The notes below the pieces were generated by a model that saw only the letters and a list, made by a program, of their open reading frames with translations, was not told where the DNA came from and ran no database searches. From positions 436,769-500,768 of the forward strand of contig CACVBU010000196.1 in NCBI GenBank assembly GCA_902728285.1: a stretch of 64,000 nt of DNA, written 5' to 3'. The stretch comes from Clytia hemisphaerica. Its lineage: Eukaryota > Cnidaria > Hydrozoa > Leptothecata > Clytiidae. Made by a program: the position numbers and the translations under genes. Below, one piece after another: positions 60,701 to 64,000 of the stretch; within the stretch, counting starts at the first letter, position 1; the number at the start of each line of letters is the position of its first letter.

Positions 60701-62598
60701 AGGTACCCAAAACTGAGGCTGTATATACTTTTAAACGTTATGCTTATAAAAAGAAAAAAACGTGTAAATGGATCTGTGATGTTCCATTCTTGCTTTTCGT
60801 TATTTTCTGAATTTTAGGTGCGGCCCATATTAGAGGAGGCGCTTAATTGAGGATGTACGGTAATCTTTTGTCTTGAATCAAATCAGCTTGTTAAGTTGTC
60901 ATAAAAAATAAAAAACACCATACCTTCAAAGCCAGCACTTTTTAAATTCTGGACTGTTTTTAAAGCAGCCAATTGGATCTTTCCATTGCCAATCAGTTGA
61001 CTCATCCAATCCATTATGATAGAAACGGCACCCTGTTCGATCAGAATCTCAGCAAGATCTTCGAATATCGAAATCTCTTGAATAACATTTAGAAAGATAT
61101 ACATGAAATCTGGATAATCTTCATAAAAGTTCAGTCGATTGATGATGTAGACAACACTTTCTGATGTGAAGTAGCCTATGGAAGCTTTTGTGTTTAGTAG
61201 CTCTTCACTTTTACAGGCTAGATGTTTTTCATAGGGAGCGGGAGCCGATTGGCAGAATAAGTGAGTAAACAAGCAACTTGTGCTTCGAACCACATCCTCT
61301 GAAAAATGAAAAGTAATTGAATGTTCTTTTAAATATACAAGTAATGAAAATGTGGTGGGTAAAAATGAAATACTGAACGCTGTTGATATACAATAATCAT
61401 CATTCATTATAAAATGAGCACTCAAAATAAGAACTTTCTAAGTCTGAAACAACAAATCAGTCTTCTGGAAATTCTTGGAATTTGCATAATTTTAAGTTAA
61501 GACAAAAATGGGCTATATTCCAGAAAAAATTTGAATTTGTGCCCCTTTATGTTGAGGAAGTCTTTTTTGGGAAAGGTGACCCCTCTGGATTTTTTTTTAA
61601 TTTTTCAGGACCCCCTTGAATTTTTGATTTTCGACCTCACTTTATTGACCATCATGGATTTTCCAAATTATTTTACTTTTATTTACTAGACCACCACGTA
61701 AAGTCTTCTCAACATAGGGGGTAGAGACTATTTCTAGAATAGGCCAATGCCATTTCTTGAATTTGACTAGACGTTTGAGACATAAGAACTTTCAAACAAG
61801 ATAAAATTATGCTCAATTATGTTTACTTTCATAAGGATGAGTGGAGAGCACATCAAATAGAACACGGTACCAACCATTCTTGATCAACATAAGCCACATA
61901 CCATCTCGCTGTTGTAAGAGGAGACATTCAAGCAATTCAATCCCATACAATGCAACATCTTCTTCAAACATACAAATCTCAATGCTTTTAATGATCACTT
62001 TAGTGAAATTCAACATATTATTGACAGGGTTTTGATCCGTCAAATCAAAATGAGATAATCTCTTGAAAAATTGCACCAAGAAGTTCAACAGAATGACAAC
62101 AATGCTTGTTTCTGCATTCTCTTCCCCAGTTACACACTTTTCTAGTTCATTCAGTAGCAATGTCTGAAGGTCAAATTCAAAGTCCAACTCATAAAAAAAG
62201 GTTCTTGAAAACTGGCGAAAGTCATCTTTGTCTTGACAATATTCCAATATCTTGGTTAATACACAAATAGCAAGCTCAACATTAGTAGTAGATATTTCTC
62301 GGTATAGTATATTTAAGTAGGGTTTTTTCATCAGCATTGGATATAAACAATGAGGAAGATCATCAGAAGTGCCCTCAATACTTAATATATCTTCAAGTAC
62401 TTTTGATATACATGTCAGATTATTGTTTAAAGTTAATTTGTTCAAAAGATCTGCGACAGCCTCCTGTTGCTCTTCTATAATTTGTATTCTTTCAGGGTTT
62501 AAAACATCAATGGGAGGGATCGGGTATGTCTTGATTGCATTTCCCAAATTCTCCACTTGTAACAAAGTGTCCAGTATTCCATCCGCACATTCACCCAT
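28986..62598 (-). CDS. LRRK2: LRRK2-type ROCO kinase (ARM-ANK-LRR-Roc-COR-kinase-WD40), 18 exons, complete
   Basis: Exons, 5' to 3' on the minus strand: 62598-61827, 61298-60924, 48823-48767, 44674-44600, 41842-41705, 41505-40867, 40502-40295, 39802-37881, 37393-36293, 35015-34805, 34306-34078, 33407-32877, 32604-32386, 31982-31755, 31356-31158, 30704-30481, 30139-29890, 29740-28986. Every junction is GT/AG with matching phase; the total is 8,133 nt, 2,710 aa (human LRRK2 is 2,527). The ATG has a strong context (GGCGGGATGG) and an in-frame TGA three codons upstream. The protein is a cytosolic, membrane-recruited GTPase-kinase; mammalian LRRK2 phosphorylates Rab GTPases. An N-terminal armadillo region plus WD40 separates LRRK2 from LRRK1, which lacks the armadillo region. 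Least certain are exons 3-5, which are small or have a weak acceptor and lie among long introns. Domain blocks are listed separately. Confidence 0.94.
31043..31157. other. LRRK2 intron 15 with short GACGAATTTT repeats
   Basis: Intron 15 is 30705-31157. Between about 30950 and 31060 are spaced copies of (T)GACGAATTTTT and CCGAC(G/A) motifs, perhaps a decayed inverted-repeat element; a similar tract is near 16160-16225. No RNA gene is recognised. Confidence 0.3.
31158..33407 (-). CDS. LRRK2: LRRK2 exons 12-15: COR end, Cys-rich linker and kinase domain
   Basis: Exon 12 finishes COR (DYWQTGMYMSWD), then has a Cys/His-rich linker (CNTC...CHYF...C...HH...CPQC). The kinase N-lobe follows, with glycine loop GDGAFSTVYK and ATP lysine in IAAK (residue about 2086). 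Exons 13-15 give the C-helix (RLLRQEVDIL), catalytic loop YRDLKPSN (Asp about 2176), magnesium motif DYG (about 2199-2201) and APE-type motif APEVS. YRD instead of HRD and DYG instead of DFG are LRRK2 hallmarks. All catalytic residues are present, so an active kinase is expected. Confidence 0.95.
33476..33605. repeat. One-armed copy of the SORD-intron MITE in LRRK2 intron 11
   Basis: It matches the reverse complement of 24405-24588: TTTTCATAAATTACGTCACG, CATCACTTGCCTC, ATTGCCATGGTGA. The second arm is missing or decayed. Confidence 0.55.
34078..37393 (-). CDS. LRRK2: LRRK2 exons 9-11: last LRRs, Roc GTPase and COR
   Basis: Residues about 1396-1909. Exon 9 finishes the LRRs and enters the Roc domain: P-loop GYGGRGKSS at about 1516-1524, a Walker-B-like NTWDFAGQEEF, and the guanine-specificity motif VGTHID (THxD, as in LRRK proteins). 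Exons 10-11 encode COR: NLYFIDPQWLCQMMARV, then LPYFPSGFWTRLITRIL. Roc-COR is the GTPase and dimerisation unit. In place of a Ras-type Gln-61 the switch reads GQEEF, retaining a Gln where human LRRK2 has Arg (Roc R1398). Confidence 0.95.
34399..34546. mobile_element. MITE in LRRK2 intron 10
   Basis: The ends GTAGTGTAGACAAGTGGGGC and the inverse (GCGCCCCTCTTGTCGACAC, TACTAC) bound 148 bp; the inner tracts ATTTTGTCATAAAAAT and TTCATTCATTCAT are simple. It is non-coding. Confidence 0.55.
35016..36292 (-). other. LRRK2 intron 9
   Basis: A 1.28-kb intron between the Roc and COR exons. The frame running past exon 9 to 36216 is intronic read-through. No element is recognised. Confidence 0.45.
37454..37737. 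mobile_element. TA-flanked MITE (family A, copy 2) in LRRK2 intron 8
   Basis: Its ends (CCTTAAGTGGATAAATTTTG and the inverse), TA flanks (37452-37453, 37738-37739) and internal GGGGATTTAATTTGGCGA units match 8203-8544, so the two are copies of one family. It is 58 bp shorter, lacking one internal repeat block near the right end. Confidence 0.8.
37881..39802 (-). CDS. LRRK2: LRRK2 exon 8: ankyrin-like and leucine-rich repeats
   Basis: A single 1,922-bp exon, residues about 755-1396. It starts with the last armadillo helix, followed by ankyrin-like units (residues about 800-900, for example LPLCIAVETNNKKLVEMLL). A Ser/Pro/Arg/Asn-rich disordered segment of about 230 residues follows, then at least nine leucine-rich repeats of the form LxxLDLSxNxL from about 1150 (KTLDISHNDL, IETIDLSKNLI, LEKIDLSHNRL). 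In LRRK2 the disordered segment before the LRRs is a phosphorylation and 14-3-3 binding region; Arg/Ser motifs are present here, but binding is an inference. Confidence 0.93.
39829..40034. mobile_element. MITE of the TGGGCYATTCCAGAA family in LRRK2 intron 7
   Basis: The left end TGGGCTTTTCCAGAAAAAA and the inverted right end TTTTTTCTGGAAAGCCCA bound 206 bp containing several GGAATTCCA-like palindromes. It starts 27 bp upstream of the exon 8 acceptor. It is non-coding. Confidence 0.65.
40295..41842 (-). CDS. LRRK2: LRRK2 exons 5-7: C-terminal armadillo repeats
   Basis: Residues about 427-754. Exon 6 (41505-40867) has clear armadillo-type repeats: VQVQEAACLTLSSRLA, NVYVFRAACEAIYQLS, VIGSGCKALRALG, TVLQECIGLLVCLA. 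The phrase VQEAAC is shared with vertebrate LRRK2. Exon 7 (40502-40295) continues with EEQQLLHIDCVRSLRRIM. Exon 5 (41842-41705) has a weak acceptor (TTATAAAAAG). It also contains an ATG at 41825 that could serve as an alternative translation start for a shorter protein. Confidence 0.85.
43951..44104. mobile_element. MITE with 8-bp target-site duplication in LRRK2 intron 4
   Basis: The ends GGGACAAGCTGGAGTTTTTA and TAAAAACTCCAGCTCATCCC are inverted. Both sides carry GTTTTGGA (43943-43950 and 44105-44112), a perfect 8-bp duplication as made by hAT-type transposases. Size 154 bp; no coding capacity. Confidence 0.8.
44600..48823 (-). CDS. LRRK2: LRRK2 exons 3-4: small armadillo-region exons
   Basis: Exon 3 (48823-48767, 57 bp) reads EMVAHGHYKEFLIKLLKLW; exon 4 (44674-44600, 75 bp) reads VEICLGIQHIDELEIF then INFPVVWK. 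Both have good donors (GA|GTAAGT and AAAG|GTAATT). Exon 4 has a strong acceptor (TTTTTGTCAG) and exon 3 a weaker one. All are phase 1 to phase 1, matching exon 2 and exon 5, so the joined reading makes continuous helices. Frames upstream of each are intronic. Other small exons could be hidden in these long introns. Confidence 0.65.
45138..45268. mobile_element. Pogo/Tigger-like MITE with TA duplication
   Basis: The left end CAGTAGTCTCTTTAACTCGA and the inverted right end TCGAGTTACGGAGACCCAACTG lie between TA dinucleotides (45136-45137, 45269-45270). CAG-N-CTC-TTAACTCGA-type ends with TA duplication are typical of pogo/Tigger elements. Size 131 bp. Confidence 0.65.
46494..46681. mobile_element. 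Pogo/Tigger-like MITE
   Basis: The left end CAGTTGACTCCCTCTAATTC and the right end (GAATTAGAGAG...GTTGGCTG) are inverted; the right end includes an expanded (AG)n tract. TA follows on the right only. 20880 in the SORD spacer has a similar single end. Confidence 0.55.
48693..48714. repeat. C11G11 homopolymer palindrome
   Basis: Eleven C followed directly by eleven G, preceded by TA. It resembles the fused termini of the G/C-ended element at 55465-55808. It lies about 50 bp downstream, in transcript sense, of LRRK2 exon 3. Confidence 0.7.
53061..53458. mobile_element. Large TIR element, long arms
   Basis: The left arm (about 53061-53170) and right arm (about 53320-53458) are inverted repeats. 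The strongest block is AGTCTACACTTTTAGAGTGG followed by AACTATCTTTTGTGAATATA and its complement. The outer ends are CCACTGGAA and TTCTAGTGG. About 400 bp; no coding capacity. Confidence 0.65.
53811..54103. mobile_element. TIR element with about 60-bp arms
   Basis: The left arm AAAGGCTTGGGGACAGTTTT then GCAATGCAACATGCTC, and the right arm complement GAGCACGTTGCATTGC then TCCCCAAGCCTTT, bound 293 bp. The frame at 53714-53941 is a reading of the repeat, not a gene. Confidence 0.65.
54133..54739. repeat. 152-bp minisatellite, four units
   Basis: Units begin at CAGTAAGCCTTAAGAAATGG at 54141, 54293, 54445 and 54597, exactly 152 bp apart and differing by only a few substitutions. Each is preceded by a C6-C7 run; the last ends at about 54739. 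Such uniform units mean recent amplification. Confidence 0.9.
55465..55808. mobile_element. Element with poly(G)/poly(C) termini and a 9-bp duplication
   Basis: A run of about 16 G opens the element (55466-55481), followed by TACTAGGGTTGCGAGCTGA; it closes with AAGTA then C11 and GGG. CGCCTATTC flanks both sides (55456-55464 and 55809-55817), a likely target-site duplication. Inside are repeats of TTTCCGACCCTTAG(C/T)GGGAC. A truncated copy is in SORD intron 7 (23893). Confidence 0.7.
57312..58128 (-). other. Cluster of minus-strand open frames of unknown origin in LRRK2 intron 2
   Basis: Three overlapping frames (58128-57865, 57946-57623, 57614-57312) have protein-like composition, and the first two read as if frameshifted copies of one longer frame. 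No domain or family is recognised, and splice sites fitting LRRK2 phase are not obvious. It may be a decayed retroposed gene or transposon fragment, or chance. Confidence 0.2.
58138..58700. repeat. Three diverged direct repeats, about 110-150 bp
   Basis: Units at about 58158-58305, 58434-58576 and 58595-58700 share CCAAAGTTACAAAGGCTATC, GAAACTGCTGAGATCAATAC and GACCTTTTATAGTCAAAAGT. The second is separated from the first by about 130 bp of different sequence. Confidence 0.7.
58818..59747. mobile_element. 930-bp TIR element built on ATCGAT palindromes
   Basis: The left end GGGGGGGGGGTCAGGATCC and the inverted right end (GGACCCTGACCCCCCC) lie between TA dinucleotides (58816-58817, 59748-59749). 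Near each end, in inverted sense, are CAGATACCAAA and TTTTTGGTATCC. Inside the left part are exact 60-bp tandem units (58861, 58921, 58981), each holding the palindrome TTGGTATCGATACCAA; two more GTATCGATACC sites are near the right end (about 59638, 59700). No coding capacity. Confidence 0.75.
60924..62598 (-). CDS. LRRK2: LRRK2 exons 1-2: N-terminal armadillo-like helices
   Basis: Residues 1-382. The translation is almost wholly helical with hydrophobic heptad-like spacing (for example LLNKLTLNN, ILEYCQDKDD, LLNFLVQFFKRL), as in armadillo/HEAT arrays, with no low-complexity linker. Exon 1 (62598-61827) ends in phase 1 after THPYE. Exon 2 (61298-60924) continues KDVVRSTS and ends in phase 1 after KSAGFE. 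Direct similarity to vertebrate LRRK2 is weak here, as expected for its fast-evolving N-terminus. Assignment to LRRK2 rather than a separate upstream gene rests on phase continuity and on the absence of a stop or polyadenylation signal in frame after exon 2. Confidence 0.75.
61509..61746. mobile_element. MITE of the TGGGCYATTCCAGAA family in LRRK2 intron 1
   Basis: The left end TGGGCTATATTCCAGAAAAA and the inverted right end TTTCTAGAATAGGCCA bound 238 bp with internal GACCCCTCTGGATT/GACCCCCTTGAATT units. Related to 5836-6062 and 39829-40034. Confidence 0.55.
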
Positions 62599-63761
62599 CC
62601 CGCCTCAAATTCAAATTGTTTCCTTTTTTTTTCTTACCACTATAAAAAAAACGAAATATACGATGTAATATTAACACACATTTATTCCACTTAGGGCAGT
62701 GGTCCTACTCTCGAGTTTCTAATAAACGTACAGTTAAAGCTAGGATTGATAAGATGATAAACATGTGTATAGGCCGGAAAACAGAACTTCAAATTAATAA
62801 ACGCACAGAATAAATCAAACAGGGCTTTATTTGAACATTTGAATAAATTCGAAATTTTGAAATCGAGCGCGACAGAATACAAGAGATTCAACTCATCCAT
62901 TTATTTTCTAAGTAATATACTTATCTGTACTTATCCCACCTCCTTCCAAATTAGGATTTTATGGTTATTCAACAAAATCAGTTATTTACAAATTTGAAAT
63001 TATCTTTCGACTTTGCCAAGATTTTCATGAAAAAACCTCTTTCAACTAACCAAAATAATGGGTCATTCGCTATTTTTTGTTTCGCCAAATTTGAAAATAT
63101 TCTTCATTTGCCAAAAATAAATTCCACAAAATTGTGCGATAATTAGAAAAGGCAATTGCAGTTTTAATAGAGACTTAAGGGTGCTGAAATAAATGATTGA
63201 AAAGAGAAAGTCTAAGCCATAAAGTCTAAGCCATAAAATCCCTGCAGTATAAATTTTTATACCTGATACAGATAAAAAACTTGAGGAAAAAGCTATTTTG
63301 GGATAGTCCGATTGCAAGTCCAATTCTATATTCTATATGACAAATAAATCAATGTATTTTTTAAGTGTGTATGTATTGTGTGTATGTAAATGTAAAATTA
63401 AAGTAAGTTTCTAAAATATATGAAAGTTGGGTCAAAAAGACAAACTTTTCTGGAATCGTCAGCAGTGCCAACTTTGTTGTAAAAGAAGGACCATCTTCTT
63501 AAAACTGTTGTTTCCGGTTAAACAACTTCCCAAAATACTAATCATTGTGAAAAGCCTGGAAACATTGGAGGAGTTGAAAACATTTGATTGTGTTTGGGCA
63601 AGCCTCTGGGAATCTCATTCAATAATATTCTGGTAAATGCGCCATAACCATACATTTTACCAACCAAGTCTCATTATCTGTATTATCCACACAGCGTGTT
63701 TTAAAAATCAACACAATGAAGAAATTACAAAAGCAAACCCTTTACATCGTTACGATTCTCA
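62599..63761. other. Spacer upstream of LRRK2
   Basis: This is about 1.16 kb between the LRRK2 ATG and the stop of the next minus-strand gene; it must hold the LRRK2 promoter and 5' UTR. An in-frame TGA lies at 62607-62605. It is AT-rich, with no confident TATA/Inr pair or other element. Confidence 0.45.
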
Positions 63762-64000
63762 TCACCAAGCAATTTGCGGATTTTCCTGATACTTGCGATA
63801 ATCATCCAACACAAAAAAGGAGATTTCTGTTTCATTTACAATACCATTATCCCTCAAACTTTTCTCAATATTAAGAATAAGTTCATCATCATTAAATGTA
63901 TTAATGACAGGATCACTTGTCTTTGAGCCAAAAGCCTTGTGTTGAACTTTCATTGTGTCATATTTGAAGGTACGAAAAGGTGGCGGTAGTGAAGTTTTTG
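63762..64000 (-). CDS. 3' end of an unrecognised gene, ubiquitin-like C-terminus (partial)
   Basis: The frame is open from the window edge to a TGA at 63764-63762, giving 78 residues, from KTSLPPPFRTFKYD to ENPQIAW. The pattern LxxNGIxxExExxFF near residues 50-62 is typical of a ubiquitin-like beta-grasp (the turn before the last strand). The CYB5D1 C-terminus has a loosely similar LxENGIxDExE segment, but the match is too short to name the protein. Composition and the long open frame support a real last exon. The rest of the gene lies outside the window. Confidence 0.55.
   Translation of the reverse strand, partial: KTSLPPPFRTFKYDTMKVQHKAFGSKTSDPVINTFNDDELILNIEKSLRDNGIVNETEISFFVLDDYRKYQENPQIAW

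Larger units (their letters stand above)
48824..60923 (-). other. LRRK2 intron 2 (12.1 kb): repeat-rich, no supported exon
   Basis: The elements within are listed separately. 48.8-53.0 kb has no recognised element apart from a dispersed repeat with AAGAACATTTTTAGAC motifs at about 51590-51770 (relatives near 16440-16560, 40590-40760 and 56505-56540). 54.74-55.45, 55.82-57.3 and 59.75-60.92 kb show nothing beyond AT-rich sequence and chance frames such as 60125-60454 (+). Confidence 0.5.

Noticed and set aside
61813-62598. A separate upstream gene rather than LRRK2 exon 1
   Set aside because: It ends at a good donor in phase 1, and exons 1-18 chain to 8,133 nt in one frame. An independent gene remains possible but needs transcript data.

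Overview
This is eukaryotic, animal genomic DNA: AT-rich, with short coding exons bounded by GT/AG introns, three recognisable metazoan genes, and dense non-autonomous transposons. The gene set suits an invertebrate: an LRRK2-type kinase with an N-terminal armadillo region, a whirlin-type scaffold, sorbitol dehydrogenase, a 2A-bearing non-LTR retrotransposon and a tRNA-derived SINE. I cannot name the lineage. All exon models were assembled by hand from splice consensus, reading phase and protein similarity.

Layout. 1-8.9 kb has no gene I can support; it holds a tRNA-derived SINE (2.85-3.09 kb), nested terminal-inverted-repeat (TIR) elements with a hAT-like insertion (3.5-4.4 and 6.1-7.5 kb), a large inverted repeat (4.8-5.0 kb) and a TA-flanked element (8.2-8.5 kb). 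9.0-20.2 kb (+) is a ten-exon whirlin-like gene (HHD-PDZ-PDZ-HHD-disordered tail, 793 aa) whose third intron carries a decayed LINE with a 2A-like motif. 21.06-24.87 kb (+) is a complete nine-exon sorbitol dehydrogenase (351 aa). 25-28.7 kb is intergenic, with three inverted-repeat elements. 28.99-62.60 kb (-) is a complete LRRK2-type gene: 18 exons with compatible phase from ATG to stop, 2,710 aa, covering ARM, ANK, LRR, Roc, COR, kinase and WD40 regions. Its second intron is 12.1 kb and holds a 152-bp x4 minisatellite, G/C-homopolymer-ended elements and a 930-bp element with ATCGAT palindromes. 63.76-64.0 kb (-) is the 3' end of another, unrecognised gene.

The whirlin-like gene and SORD are co-directional; LRRK2 converges on SORD. 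Nothing suggests the genes act in one pathway: whirlin organises PDZ scaffolds at stereocilia, cilia and synapses, SORD oxidises sorbitol to fructose, and LRRK2 is a GTPase-kinase. The most unusual content is in the mobile fraction: the 2A-like/PHD/endonuclease LINE protein, a TIR element bracketed by about 115-bp direct repeats, TA-flanked element families with internal repeats, and elements built from regularly spaced palindromes.
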